The position numbers and the translations under genes are program-made. Positions 43,178 to 54,200 of a stretch of DNA of 64,000 bases are shown here, one piece after another. The stretch comes from Phytoactinopolyspora limicola (lineage in GTDB: Bacteria > Actinomycetota > Actinomycetes > Jiangellales > Jiangellaceae), in contig NZ_JAAOEN010000001.1 of NCBI RefSeq assembly GCF_011320225.1, forward strand, positions 415,652-479,651. Reading direction: 5' to 3'. The notes under the pieces are model-generated. The model saw only the letters and a program-made list of their open reading frames with translations. It was not told where the DNA came from and made no database searches. Position 1 is the stretch's first letter, and every line of letters starts with the position of its first letter.

Positions 43178-44005
43178 GTGCCCCAACCCGACACCAAAAC
43201 CACCGTGGCCGCGGCGTTCCACACCGCGTCGACAAACTATGAACGCATCGGCCCGCGATTCTTCGACCTGTTCGGCCACCAGCTGGTCGAGTATGCCGAC
43301 GTCCGGCCCGGCATGCGGGTCCTGGACGTGGGCAGCGGCGCCGGTGCGGCGCTGATCCCGGCCGCGACGGCCACCGGTCCATCCGGCCGGGTGCTCGGCA
43401 TCGACCTAGCACCGGGTATGGTGCGTCGGCTCACGGAGGTGATCGACGGCCGCGGTTGGTCACACGTGTCGGCACAGCTGGGCGACGCCGAGGATCCACC
43501 AGCTGATCCGGCCGGATGGGATCGCATCCTGGCGGCTCAAGTGCTGTTCTTCCTGCCTGCTCCGGAGCAGGCCGTGGTCAGGTTCCACGAACTCCTACGG
43601 CCCGGCGGCGTGCTGGCCTTCTCTACCTGGGGGCCGGACGATCCAGACTGGGCGCCGGTCTACCGGGCGTTGTTCGGTTATATCCCTGAGGGTGCGGCGC
43701 CCCGGCTGACCCCGTCGGGCGACACCTTCAAGTCCGACCAGCACATCGCCGAGTTGCTCCAGGGCGCCGGTTTCGATGACATCCACCACGAGACAACCAC
43801 CTACGACGTCGTGTACCAGGATGCCGAGCAATGGTTGCAATGGACGCGTACCCACGGCGCCGTCGCGTTCTGGGAGGCCATCCCGCCGGACCGAGTCGCA
43901 TCCGCGCGCGCCGATGCCATCACCGCACTGGATCAACTCCGCGCGCCGGACGGCCAGCTCCACATGCCCACAGCCGTGCGCTACACCGTCACGACTCGAC
44001 GCTAA
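43178..44005 (+). CDS. class I SAM-dependent methyltransferase
   Basis: The 275-residue protein has the Rossmann SAM motifs: MRVLDVGSGAGAALIPAATA (motif I), RVLGIDLAPGMV (acidic residue for ribose), DRILAAQVLFFLP (motif IV) and LRPGGVLAFSTW (motif VI). The C-terminal part (FDDIHHETTTYDVVYQ) suggests a UbiE/Coq5-like small-molecule methylase, but the substrate is unknown. GTG 43178 is preceded by GAGGTG. It diverges from peroxiredoxin, and a family B repeat begins ten bases after its stop. Confidence 0.85.
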   Translation: MPQPDTKTTVAAAFHTASTNYERIGPRFFDLFGHQLVEYADVRPGMRVLDVGSGAGAALIPAATATGPSGRVLGIDLAPGMVRRLTEVIDGRGWSHVSAQLGDAEDPPADPAGWDRILAAQVLFFLPAPEQAVVRFHELLRPGGVLAFSTWGPDDPDWAPVYRALFGYIPEGAAPRLTPSGDTFKSDQHIAELLQGAGFDDIHHETTTYDVVYQDAEQWLQWTRTHGAVAFWEAIPPDRVASARADAITALDQLRAPDGQLHMPTAVRYTVTTRR

Positions 44006-44015
44006 CACCCACCAT

Positions 44016-44148
44016 CGGTGATCGTTGCCGGATCTCCGCCCTCCACTCCGGTGATCGTTGCTGCATTCGTGTCGCTATAGCGACCTCATCGCGGGTTTGA
44101 TCACCGCGGCGGAGCGACACGATGCCGGCAACGATCACCGGAGTGGAG
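44016..44148. repeat. intergenic inverted-repeat element (family B, copy 2)
   Basis: The arms CTCCACTCCGGTGATCGTTG plus C at 44041-44061 are exactly repeated in reverse at 44128-44148. The centre GTCGCTATAGCGAC (44071-44084) is a perfect palindrome identical to the core of copy 1 at 35092-35105. An extra CGGTGATCGTTGCCGG lies at 44016. The family uses repeated GGTGATCGTYGC words in both copies. Confidence 0.8.
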
Positions 44149-44232
44149 CACGACACCCCCTGTATTCCGCGCCGTCGCAGCGCACAGTGTTGCGCTAGGG
44201 AACCGTTCGGCCAAACACGGCGTCGAAGTGGC

Positions 44233-46212
44233 ATGCGGAAGCGACTGGCGTTTGTACTCGGGTGTGGAATCGCAGTGGGCACGCTGGGCGTCATCAACGT
44301 CCTTCCGGCCAACGAGGCGGCGGCTACTGGCCTGATCTCGTTCGGCACCTGTTCAGAGGCTCTAGACCACCTTCGCGGCGAGGCTCGAGAGCGAGTCGGT
44401 CCGTGGGGTCTCCACCACTGGAACGATGCCGCGATCGCCATGGAGTCCGACGGCACCGAGGCCGCAAGCGACGACGCCCTCTCCGGCGCCGCGCCGGGCG
44501 GCTCACCCTCCCACTCCACCACCAACGTGCAGGAAGTGGGGGTAGATGAACCCGACGTCGTCAAAACCGACGGGCGGTTGATCGTGACGACGTCGGGATC
44601 GACCCTTCGTGTCATTGATGTCACCGGCTCCGAACCAGAGCAACTCGGCGAACTCAGCATCAGCGACGACTGGGCCGAAACACGTGTGCTCCTCTCCGGC
44701 GACCGCGCCCTTGTTTTCGCCTGGGAACACGCCATGATCATGGACGACGATGCGTCCTACCCGGCATGGGACCCGATGCGTACCGCCATTCACCTAGTCG
44801 ACCTGTCCGAGCCCACCGCACCAGTCATCGAGTCGTCCCTTCGGGTGGACGGCAACTACCTCGACGCGCGCCTGATCGACGACACCGTTCGAGTGGTGAT
44901 CAGCTCTCCGCCGACGCTCCGGTTCCCCGTCATGGACTACGCCCGTGACGAGGATCAGATGCGCGACACCATGCGCGACACGATCGATGAGTCGACGGTC
45001 GAGGACTGGCTGCCGTCGTACAGCCTGACCGCCGCCGATGGCACGGAGACCGGCGGCCTGCTCGTCGAATGCGACCAGCTCAACCATCCCGGCGACTTCG
45101 CTGGATACTCGACGGTGAGTGTCTTGACGCTCGGCTTCGACGAGCTGAGCGACGGATCGGCGGTGGGTGTCCTGACCGACGGCGACACCGTCTACGCCAG
45201 CGCCGACCTGCTCTACGTGGCGACGGCCAAGTGGGGCGATCCGATAGAGCCGACGACATCATGGGGTACCGGCGACGACGCGGTGACCGACGACGAGACC
45301 ATGATCGACATCGACCCGATGATCATGCCGTGGCCGCAGGTCGAGAGCACCGGAATCCACGCCTTCGACATCCGTGGCGACGACCCAGCCGAATACCTGG
45401 CCTCGGGTGAGGTGGACGGTGCGATCATTGGCCGCTACGCGATGTCCGAACACGAGGGTGTGCTCCGGGTGGCCACCACCACGGACGCCAACGATGCCAA
45501 GACCAGCGAGAGCCACCTCTACACCCTGGGGCGCCAAGGCCGCGACCTGGTGCGTCTCGGTCACGTGGGTGGCCTCGGTGCGGGAGAACGTATCTACGCG
45601 GTGCGCTACTTCGGCGATACCGGCTACGTGGTGACGTTCCGACAGATCGACCCGCTCTACGTGCTCGACCTCTCCGATCCGGCGACACCGACGGTCGACG
45701 GTGAGCTCAAGATCACCGGGTACTCGTCGTACCTACACCGGGTCGGTGACGATCGGCTTGTTGGCATTGGCCAGGAGGCTACCGACACCGGCCGCACCGT
45801 CGGCTCCCAAGTCTCGCTGTTCGACGTCGGCAACCCCGTGGATCCGCGGAAGCTCGACGGCCATGTCATGGAGAACGCGTGGAGCGACGCGGAACACAAC
45901 CCACACGCGTTCCTCTTCTGGCAACCAACCGGCCAGCTCGTCATTCCGGTGTCCGGGATGGACCTCGGTGGACGAGACCTGATAGCGGCCGAAGACTCCG
46001 GCGCCCTCGTGTTGAAACTCACCGGTGATGCGCTTCAGGAGCAAGGAGTCGTCACCCGGCGCGGTCCCACCGAGGACCACTACTGGACGACGATCACCCG
46101 CTCGTTGGTGATCGGCGACTCGTTGTACACGCTGTGGGATGACGGGCTTCAGGTCAACAACCTCGACGACCTCGAGTTCCAGAGCTGGCTACCCATCGAT
46201 ACCGATTGGTGA
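44233..46212 (+). CDS. secreted beta-propeller domain protein
   Basis: This 659-residue protein has a signal peptide (MRKRLAFVLGCGIAVGTLGV ending near ANEAAA) and matches the C-terminal beta-propeller family (PF09826-type). Landmarks are NVQEVGVDEPDVVKTDGRLIV, a repeated blade pattern such as LRVIDVTG and IHLVDLSEPTAP, YAVRYFGDTGYVVTFRQIDP, GYSSYLHRVGDDRLVGIG and NPHAFLFW. It lies outside the membrane; function is unknown, though such proteins resemble archaeal secreted propellers. ATG 44233 is chosen because it starts the signal peptide; the frame upstream runs through the family B repeat. A terminator follows at 46219. Confidence 0.87.
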   Translation: MRKRLAFVLGCGIAVGTLGVINVLPANEAAATGLISFGTCSEALDHLRGEARERVGPWGLHHWNDAAIAMESDGTEAASDDALSGAAPGGSPSHSTTNVQEVGVDEPDVVKTDGRLIVTTSGSTLRVIDVTGSEPEQLGELSISDDWAETRVLLSGDRALVFAWEHAMIMDDDASYPAWDPMRTAIHLVDLSEPTAPVIESSLRVDGNYLDARLIDDTVRVVISSPPTLRFPVMDYARDEDQMRDTMRDTIDESTVEDWLPSYSLTAADGTETGGLLVECDQLNHPGDFAGYSTVSVLTLGFDELSDGSAVGVLTDGDTVYASADLLYVATAKWGDPIEPTTSWGTGDDAVTDDETMIDIDPMIMPWPQVESTGIHAFDIRGDDPAEYLASGEVDGAIIGRYAMSEHEGVLRVATTTDANDAKTSESHLYTLGRQGRDLVRLGHVGGLGAGERIYAVRYFGDTGYVVTFRQIDPLYVLDLSDPATPTVDGELKITGYSSYLHRVGDDRLVGIGQEATDTGRTVGSQVSLFDVGNPVDPRKLDGHVMENAWSDAEHNPHAFLFWQPTGQLVIPVSGMDLGGRDLIAAEDSGALVLKLTGDALQEQGVVTRRGPTEDHYWTTITRSLVIGDSLYTLWDDGLQVNNLDDLEFQSWLPIDTDW

Positions 46213-46218
46213 GGGGTA

Positions 46219-46267
46219 GCCGGACATCCGGCGCGGGGGGCTGGTGGCCCCGTGCCGGATGTCCGGC
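46219..46267 (+). terminator. terminator hairpin after the beta-propeller gene
   Basis: GCCGGACATCCGGCGCGGGG pairs with CCCCGTGCCGGATGTCCGGC (one mismatch) around a nine-base loop, seven bases after the stop. It separates this gene from the convergent winged-helix gene. Confidence 0.7.
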
Positions 46268-46298
46268 GTTGAGCCTCTTGCCGATCCCGAACCCCAGT

Positions 46299-47435
46299 TC
46301 AGAGCACATCTGGCGAGTTGACGACGGCCTTCCTGTTCAGGAACGCCGCGTGCCGATCAGCCGCGGCCTGCAACGCTGCGTGCGCCCCGTCGTCGAACGG
46401 GCGGTATAACTGAAGATCGACAACAACGTCCTTGCTTTTGATGGTGCGCTTCCAGTTGCCGGCCACCTGGGTGTCGAGCAGGACCACACCGTTGTAGGCA
46501 CCACGCTCCGGCCGCTTCGCGGCGTCCAGGCCGGCGATGTCATAGACCGCGCGGCTCTCGGTGTAGGCGACGACATACTCGTCATACGGCTGCAGCAGGT
46601 GGACCGTGGCGGGCGGGTCCGCCGGAGCGCCAGCTCCTCCGCCGGACCAGTAATAGGTGACGTCGTCGACGACGGCCCGCTCGAGGGTGTCTGCCACGAG
46701 GTCCAGCCCGGACCGGATCTCGGCCATGGTGAGACTGGACCACCAGTGGAAGTCTCGAGCCGTGGCCGGACCGTGGCTGGTGAAGTAGCGCCGGGTCAAC
46801 TCGGCCAGCTGTTCGTCACGCGATAGACGGCGAGCCGTGGGCACCCGCTCATCGAGGAGCGTATAGGTCTGCTGTTTACCTCGCCGGACCCCGCTGCAGA
46901 TGGCCTGTTCCAGCTCCGCATACATGAGGATGAGGCCGAGCCGGAGACTGTTGGCCGCCACTCCGCCGCGCTCCAGAACCGTGGCTAGCTCGCCGCGGGT
47001 GAGCTCGGCGCCCCCGTGCAGGGCCTCGACGATCAGCGTGGTGCACGCCTCGAGCGTCCGGGCATCGAGTTCGTGTGTTCGGTAGTAATAGGCGTTGAAC
47101 GCGTGCACCCTTGGCGCAGTGAGCTCGAGCATCCAACGGACGTCGTCCGGACGGACGAAATGCCAGGTGGGCCTGAGCACGTGGGTGCGGATCAAGACAC
47201 CGGCATCAACCGCGGCCAGCACCTGTCCTTCGGTCACAGCGTCGAGACGTTGACCGAGGGACCAGATGGCCGGCCCGAAGTCTTGCGCCTGAACGGCACC
47301 CAACCGTCGTACGACGTCATCGACATCCGACCAAGGCTGCCCGGCCAGGCCCGTAGCGTGCATCCGAGCAGACGCGACATCGATGACGTCCCCTGGGGCA
47401 CCCACATGGCTCACGCCTGAGACTTTATCGGTCAC
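46299..47435 (-). CDS. winged-helix DNA-binding protein (HTH_42/AlkZ-like)
   Basis: The protein of about 378 residues belongs to the family of three-winged-helix proteins that includes the DNA glycosylase AlkZ. It has VRRLGAVQAQDFGPAIWSLGQRL, VLRPTWHFVRPDDVRWML, ELTRGELATVLERGG, HLLQPYDEYVVAY and the C-terminal YNGVVLLDTQVAGNWKR. AlkZ uses a QxQ-like motif, here QAQD, for base excision, so an interstrand-crosslink or alkylation repair role is possible. Starts are uncertain: GTG 47435, 47444 or 47414 all fit. It diverges from the NmrA-like gene across a palindromic spacer. Confidence 0.82.
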   Translation of the reverse strand: MTDKVSGVSHVGAPGDVIDVASARMHATGLAGQPWSDVDDVVRRLGAVQAQDFGPAIWSLGQRLDAVTEGQVLAAVDAGVLIRTHVLRPTWHFVRPDDVRWMLELTAPRVHAFNAYYYRTHELDARTLEACTTLIVEALHGGAELTRGELATVLERGGVAANSLRLGLILMYAELEQAICSGVRRGKQQTYTLLDERVPTARRLSRDEQLAELTRRYFTSHGPATARDFHWWSSLTMAEIRSGLDLVADTLERAVVDDVTYYWSGGGAGAPADPPATVHLLQPYDEYVVAYTESRAVYDIAGLDAAKRPERGAYNGVVLLDTQVAGNWKRTIKSKDVVVDLQLYRPFDDGAHAALQAAADRHAAFLNRKAVVNSPDVL

Positions 47436-47457
47436 GACCGACACCCACCGACTGTCC

Positions 47458-47477
47458 TCGGTTCCACGTGGAACCGA
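47458..47477. promoter_or_regulatory. 20-bp perfect palindrome in a divergent promoter
   Basis: TCGGTTCCACGTGGAACCGA is fully self-complementary. It lies between the winged-helix gene and the NmrA-like gene, just before the GTACGC repeats. It may be a separate operator or a short terminator-like stem. Confidence 0.5.
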
Positions 47478-47485
47478 AGACACTC

Positions 47486-47526
47486 GTATTGCGTATCTTG
47501 TACGCACAGCTGCGTACGTTGTACGC
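47486..47526 (+). promoter_or_regulatory. candidate operator: repeated GTACGC/GCGTAC half-sites
   Basis: Four half-sites occur within 36 bases: GCGTAT (47491), GTACGC (47500), GCGTAC (47512) and GTACGC (47521). GTACGCA and TGCGTAC form a palindrome at 47500-47517. They end eight bases before ATG 47534. A TetR- or HxlR-type repressor is likely; no such gene lies next to it. Confidence 0.55.
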
Positions 47527-47533
47527 TCTCGCC

Positions 47534-48337
47534 ATGAAGATCTTAGTGACCGGAGCAACCGGCAGCGTGGGCCGGATGGTCGTCGACCACCTCCTCGCCG
47601 CCGGCGCCGACGACGTCCGGGCCCTCACCGCCAACCCTGCCAAAGCCGCACTGCCCACCGGCGTGGAGATCACCGTCGGCTCCGTCCTCAAGCCGGACAC
47701 CCTGAAGGACGCCCTGCAGGGGGTAGACCGGATGTACCTCCCCTCGGCGCCAGAGACCACCCACGAGGTGGCACGGATGGCCGCCGAGCACGGCGTCGAA
47801 CGTATCGTCGACCTCTCCGGGCCCGAAGGAAGCTGGTGGTACTCCATCGTCCAAGACGTCGAATCCGCCGGTACCGCGTGGACTCATCTATGGCCGGGCG
47901 AGTTCATGGAGAACGCCGAGATCTGGGCCAGCCAGATCCGGACCACTGGCACCGTACGTGACGCGTTCCCGGAAGCCGCCAACGCGATGATCGCTATGGA
48001 CGACGTCGCGGCCATCGCCGCCGAAGCCCTGCTCGGGGAGCACCACGATGGCCAGGCCTACCTCCTGACCGGCCCGGAGACCCTCACCACCCGGGAGAAG
48101 ATCCAGCGCATCGGCGCCGCACTCGACCAGGACATTCCCGTGATCGAGGTCAGCAAAGCGGAGTCAGTGCGGCTACTGGAGCCGGACATGGGTGAATACG
48201 CGGAGTGGTATGTCAACGGCCAGGAGGAGAACAGCCATAGCACCCAACCGGTCTCGCCGACGTTTGAGCAGGTCATGGGCCGGCCCGGCTGTACCTTCGC
48301 CCAATGGGCCCACGACCATGTCCACCTGTTCCGCTGA
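47534..48337 (+). CDS. NmrA/SDR-type NAD(P)-binding protein
   Basis: This 267-residue protein has the atypical short-chain-dehydrogenase fold: MKILVTGATGSVGRMVVDHL with the GxxGxxG dinucleotide motif, VDRMYLPSAPETTHEVARMA, and AMIAMDDVAAIAAEAL. The catalytic Tyr-x-x-x-Lys of classical SDRs is not evident, as in NmrA-like sensors and quinone or NAD(P)H-binding proteins. There is no ribosome site before ATG 47534, which lies eight bases after the operator repeats, so a leaderless mRNA is possible. The strong operator implies induction by a specific signal. Confidence 0.85.
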   Translation: MKILVTGATGSVGRMVVDHLLAAGADDVRALTANPAKAALPTGVEITVGSVLKPDTLKDALQGVDRMYLPSAPETTHEVARMAAEHGVERIVDLSGPEGSWWYSIVQDVESAGTAWTHLWPGEFMENAEIWASQIRTTGTVRDAFPEAANAMIAMDDVAAIAAEALLGEHHDGQAYLLTGPETLTTREKIQRIGAALDQDIPVIEVSKAESVRLLEPDMGEYAEWYVNGQEENSHSTQPVSPTFEQVMGRPGCTFAQWAHDHVHLFR

Positions 48338-48404
48338 CCGACCAAGTCACCTCGGTGCATGGTTCACGTGCTGACAACAGCCCCGAAGTCCCTACGGACG
48401 GACA

Positions 48405-49250
48405 TCACGGCTTGCGCACCACTCCGCCGTACTCATAGATACCTTTGCCGCGGTTGGTGGCGCCGACATAGGGAACCAGTGCGGGGTCGGTCGGCTGCAG
48501 CGACGGCTGATCGGGATCCGGACGCCAGCGCTGGATATCCAGCAGTCCGGGCTCAACCACCTCGAGTCCGTCGAGCAGTGCGTCGATGTCGGCCGGTTGA
48601 CGGGTGCGCCAGGGGATGCCGCTCGCGTTGATCCGTGCGGTCATCTCCGCACCCCGCTGTGGATCGTCGGTGACGACCTGCGACAGCGCTAGGTAGCTCC
48701 CCGGAACCGCTCTATCGATGATCGTCCGTAGCACCCGCCGCGGATCGTCGTCATCGGCCAGATGATGCACCACGGACAGGAAGAGCACCGCCACCGGCTC
48801 GGAGAAATCGATCAGCTGATCCACCTCCGGCCGCTTGAGAATGTCCTGCTGATCCCGCATGTCAGCGGTGATGACCGTGGTGTTGTGGTTCGACGCCAGT
48901 AAAGCCCGGCCGTGCGCAAGCACGATGGGGTCGATGTCGACGTACACCACCCGACAGTCAGGCGAGAACGCCTGCGCAACCTGGTGGACGTTGTTGTCCG
49001 TGGGCAACCCGCAGCCCATGTCGATGAACTGGCGGATCCCGGCCTCCTCGGCGAGGAAACGCACCGCCCGGTAGAGGAACAGGCGGTTCTGCCGGGCGAT
49101 ATCCACACATTCCGGAAAAGCCGGCAACAGGTCGAGCAGGAAGCGTCGATCGATGTCGAAGTTGTCTTTGCCCCCCAACATCCAGCCATAGGCCCGGGCC
49201 GAGGTAGGGACGTCAGTGGGTATCGAGGGCGGCTCGTAATTGTTGGTCAC
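48405..49250 (-). CDS. DUF574-type SAM-dependent methyltransferase
   Basis: The 281-residue protein matches the actinobacterial PF04672 methyltransferase group: PTSARAYGWMLGGKDNFDID at the start, FIDMGCGLPTDNNVHQVAQ as SAM motif I, VVYVDIDPIVLAHGRALL, VAVLFLSVVHHLADDDDP and the C-terminal YGGVVRKP. Substrates are unknown; many copies occur per genome in streptomycete-like bacteria. GTG 49250 follows GTGGAG and gives the family-standard start. It stands alone. Confidence 0.88.
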   Translation of the reverse strand: MTNNYEPPSIPTDVPTSARAYGWMLGGKDNFDIDRRFLLDLLPAFPECVDIARQNRLFLYRAVRFLAEEAGIRQFIDMGCGLPTDNNVHQVAQAFSPDCRVVYVDIDPIVLAHGRALLASNHNTTVITADMRDQQDILKRPEVDQLIDFSEPVAVLFLSVVHHLADDDDPRRVLRTIIDRAVPGSYLALSQVVTDDPQRGAEMTARINASGIPWRTRQPADIDALLDGLEVVEPGLLDIQRWRPDPDQPSLQPTDPALVPYVGATNRGKGIYEYGGVVRKP

Positions 49251-49493
49251 GGTGGATTCTCCACATCGAGGTATGCAGCAGGAGCTCGCGACGATAGACG
49301 GCGACATTATCACCTGGACACCCCCAGTGTGGATCTTGCAAGCGGTACCTGTCGAGGTCTATCCGCGGCGCCTTCTCGATCGTCGTCCACAGCACCACCA
49401 CCCACCGCGTCAGCGCCATGTCAGCGCCGGCTCAACACCGGATCAGGGCTTCAGGGAATCGTCGAATCCGACCTACTCGAAAGGAGCCCGCCA

Positions 49494-50434
<941 letters not shown>

Positions 50435-50438
<4 letters not shown>

Positions 50439-51223
50439 GCGCCGCCACCCACACCATGCGCGACTCGTCCACCATGTTGCGCCGCAAGTTCAAGCACATG
50501 CTGCGGTACCCGTCGATGACCTTGCAGCTCGCCGCCATTCCGATCATCTTCCTGCTCCTGTTCGTCTACGTCTTCGGCGGGACCCTCGGCGACGGACTAG
50601 GTGGCTTCTCCGGTGGCCGGTCCGAATACGTCAACTACGTGACGCCGGGCGTCATCCTGCTGGCGGTGGCAGCGACGGCCACCGCCACCGCGGTGTCGGT
50701 GGCGACGGACATGACCGAGGGCATCATCGCCCGGTTCCGCACCATGGCCATCTTCCGCCCTTCCATCCTGACCGGCCACGTCATCGGCTCCGTGCTGCAG
50801 GCCCTCATCAGCCTCGCCATCGTGATCGGGGCGGCGCTGCTGATCGGCTTCCGGCCCACCGCAGGTGTGGTGGAATGGTTCGCCGCTGCCGGCCTGCTCA
50901 CCCTGCTCGCCCTGGCGATCACCTGGCTGGCCGTGGGCCTCGGCATGGTCGCTGACAGCGCCGAGACCGCCAGCAACCTCCCCACACCGCTGATCCTCCT
51001 GCCGTTCCTCGGCAGCGGCTTCGTGCCCACGGAGTCGATGCCCGGTTGGCTGAAGTCGTTCGCCGACCACCAGCCGTTCACCCCGGTCATCGAAACGCTG
51101 CGGGGCCTGTTGTTCGACGCGCCGATCGGCAACAACGCGTGGATCGCGGTCGCCTGGTGTGTCGGCATCACGCTCGTCTGCTTCGTCTGGGCGACGCGTA
51201 CCTTCAACCGCAAAACTCTGTAG
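50435..51223 (+). CDS. DrrB-like ABC-2 exporter permease
   Basis: This 262-residue protein has six hydrophobic helices of the ABC-2 permease type: LQLAAIPIIFLLLFVYVFGG, YVNYVTPGVILLAVAATATA, IARFRTMAIFRPSILTGHVI, and LPFLGSGFVPTESMPGW with a C-terminal helix. It partners the DrrA-like ATPase. It converges with the BTAD regulator gene, 41 bases away, which may control it. Confidence 0.91.
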
Positions 51224-51264
51224 TCACGAGCACGGCCACGACCTCAGGCGCCCAACCAACACGA

Positions 51265-54200
51265 TCACTGGTCGAGGGCGGTGGCCACCAGCTCGGGCAC
51301 TGTCGACAGAGTGACCGCTCGACCGCGCTGGGTCGCCTCGGCGAATTGTTCCTCGCCGAGCGCGGCCCGCGCGGCGTTCTCGACCTGGCCCGCATCCGGC
51401 CGGGACAGGTTCGGCGCACCCTGGATAGCGGTGCTCGCGGCCAGCAGCTGCGCCGCCTGGTAGGGCTGCCCGTCGCGCAGCGCGACGCCGGCTGCTCCGA
51501 CCAGTACTTGGCCGATGCTGAGTGCGTTCGTCGACATCAAAGCCGAGCTGAATGCCTGTGCTAGATGATCGCGGGCCACACTGACGTCACCGTCAAGGGC
51601 GGCCACCGTGGCCCGGGCGTTGAGCACCATCGCGGCGATCTCCGGCGCCATGTCGATACGCAGCGAGATCGTCGAGAAGCGCGCCAGCTGATGTTTGGCC
51701 TCCGCGACGTCACCCGCCCAACAGGCCAGCTCGGCCTTGCCGAAGGCGACCATCGCCAGCGCGTCGGGCGCGCTGACCTCCTCGGCCTCCTGCTGAGCCT
51801 CAGCCATCAAGGCGGTGCTGCCGGCGTGATCGCCGACCATCCACAGCAGCTGGGCCTGTTTGGAGCGGAGGTAGGGCACGTCCTCCACAGCACCCATGGC
51901 CCGGAGGGCGGCCACCGCCTCGCCGTAGTGAGCCTGGGCGGCGACCAGGTCTCCGCGGCGGGCCACCATGTCGGCCAGGGCGGTAAGTGAGAACGAGATC
52001 CCCCAGCGTTCGCCGAGGTCGCGGAACGTGGACACGGCTGCCCGAATAGCCGCCTCGGCGTCATCATGCTGCCGGCCGGCATACACCATGGCCTCGGCCC
52101 AGTTGATCAGAACCAGGCCGCGTACCCACGGATCCTCGTTGGCGAGCAACTCCGGGGCGACACCCCTCTGTACACGCATCACCTGAATCAAGCGCACTAG
52201 TGGATGGCGTCGACCCAACTCCCCGGTGGCCTCCTCGACCTTGGTGGCCCAGACGGCCGCCAGCGAGGTGTCTCCCAAACCAGCTGCGGCGTACAGACCC
52301 GCTACCGCATAGGCGGTGGTTTGTGCCTCACGATCGGTCGCGCCCGGCATGGCCAACGCCTCGGCGGCCAGCCTGGTCGCCTCGGCCCGGTAGCCACGCA
52401 ACCACCAGTACCACCCGGCTGAAGCCACCATGCGGACGGCGGTGTCGGTATCACGGGCGACCATCGCATCCCGTATCGCGGCGACGATGTTGGCGTGATC
52501 GGCGTCCAGCCGGCGGAGCCATTCGAGCTGGTCGGCGCCGCGAAGGTATGGGTCAGCGGTTTCGACTAGCTCGACGAAATGCGCTGCGTGCGCCAGCCGG
52601 ATCCGGTCCTGTTCACCGGCGCCTTCCAGGCGTTCCAGGCCATAAGCCTTGATCGTGTCCAGCATGTGGTAGCGCGATTCGGCGTCGCCACCCGGCTGCA
52701 GCAGCGACTTGTCGACGAGTGCGGCCAGGAGATCGGGAATCTGATCCCGTGACAGCTGGTCGTCGGCACATACCCGCGCGGCAGCTGTCGCCGTAGAACC
52801 TCCAGAGAACACCGCGAGCCGGCGTAGCAGTGTCCGCTCGTCGTCAGTCAGCAACTCCCAACTCCAGTCGATCACCGCCCGGAGCGTCTTGTGCCGCGCC
52901 AACGCCGTACGGCTACCACTCGTCAGCAGCCGGAACCGGTCGTCGATCCGATCGGCGAGTTGCTGCATGGTCATGGTGCGCAGCCGGGCTGCCGCCAGCT
53001 CGATGGCCAGCGGCATTCCGTCCAAGGCTCGGCAGACCCGGATGACCGCCGGCGCGATCTCGTCGGTCACCGCGAACGCCGCGCTGGCCGCCCGCGCACG
53101 ATCGGCGAGCAGCCGCACGGCCGGATAGGACAACGCCCTGGCCGTGGCGACGTCGGGTGGAGGCAACTCCAGTGGTTCTACCTGCCGCACCGCCTCACCC
53201 GTGATACCCAATGGTTCCCGGCTGGTGGCGAGGATCCGCAGCTGCGGGCACTCGCCCAGCAGCCGTTCGGCGGATGCGGCCACAGCGTCGATCAGATGTT
53301 CGCAGTTGTCCAGCACCAGGACCGCTTTTCGGCTGCGCAGTGCGCTGACGAGACGGTCGATCGGCTCGCTCTCCGCGGCCCGGCCCAGCAATGCCTGATC
53401 GCGGACGTTCAGAGCGGTCAGGATCGCCTGCGGCACCCCGGTTTCATCGTTCAGCGAAGCAAGCTCCACCAGCCAGACCCCATCAGGCGCCCGGTCCGCG
53501 AGGGTGTGGCCGACCTCGACCGATAGCCGAGTTTTGCCCGCACCACCAGGCCCGATGAGCGTGACCAGTCGGTACTCGTCGACCAACTTCTGGACCTCGT
53601 CGACATCCTGATCTCGACCGACGAAGCTGGTCAGGCCAGCCCGCAGATTGGTGCGTGGAGACCGGTCCGGATCAGGTGGGGCGGCCGGCAGGTCTCGCGT
53701 CGTCGAACTCAGCTCACCGCGCAGCACCGCGGTGTGTACGGCGGCCAACTCCGGCGAAGGGTCGGCGCCCAGTGTCTCGGCAAGATCTACTCGTGTCCGC
53801 TCGTACACTTCCAAAGCTTCCGCCGGTCGGCCCGCCGCCGCCAACGCCTGAATGAGAGCGGCGACAAGCCGCTCCCGCCGCGGATGCTCGGCCACGAGGG
53901 CCGTCAACTCCCCAAGCAACTCGCCACCGAGCCCCAGCCGAAGGTCGGCCGAGATCCGATCCTCGAGCACCGCGAGTCGCGATTCCGTCAGATGCGCCGC
54001 CGCCGCGTGGAAATAAGCCAGCTCCGCGACATCCAGCAGCGCGCTGCCGCGCCACAACGCGAGTGCCTCCCGCAGCAGTTGTGCCCCTTCCGCAGGGTTC
54101 GTGGCCAGCCTCGATCGGCCGGCGGCGGCCAACTTCTCGAACCGCGCGACGTCGACCGCGTCGGGATCTATCAACAAGCGGTAACCAGCTGGATGGGCGT

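Noticed and set aside
48912-49493. N-terminal extension of the DrrA-like ATPase by nearly 200 residues
   Set aside because: The extension is the antisense of the DUF574 methyltransferase, and a strong AAAGGAG site precedes the ATG at 49494.
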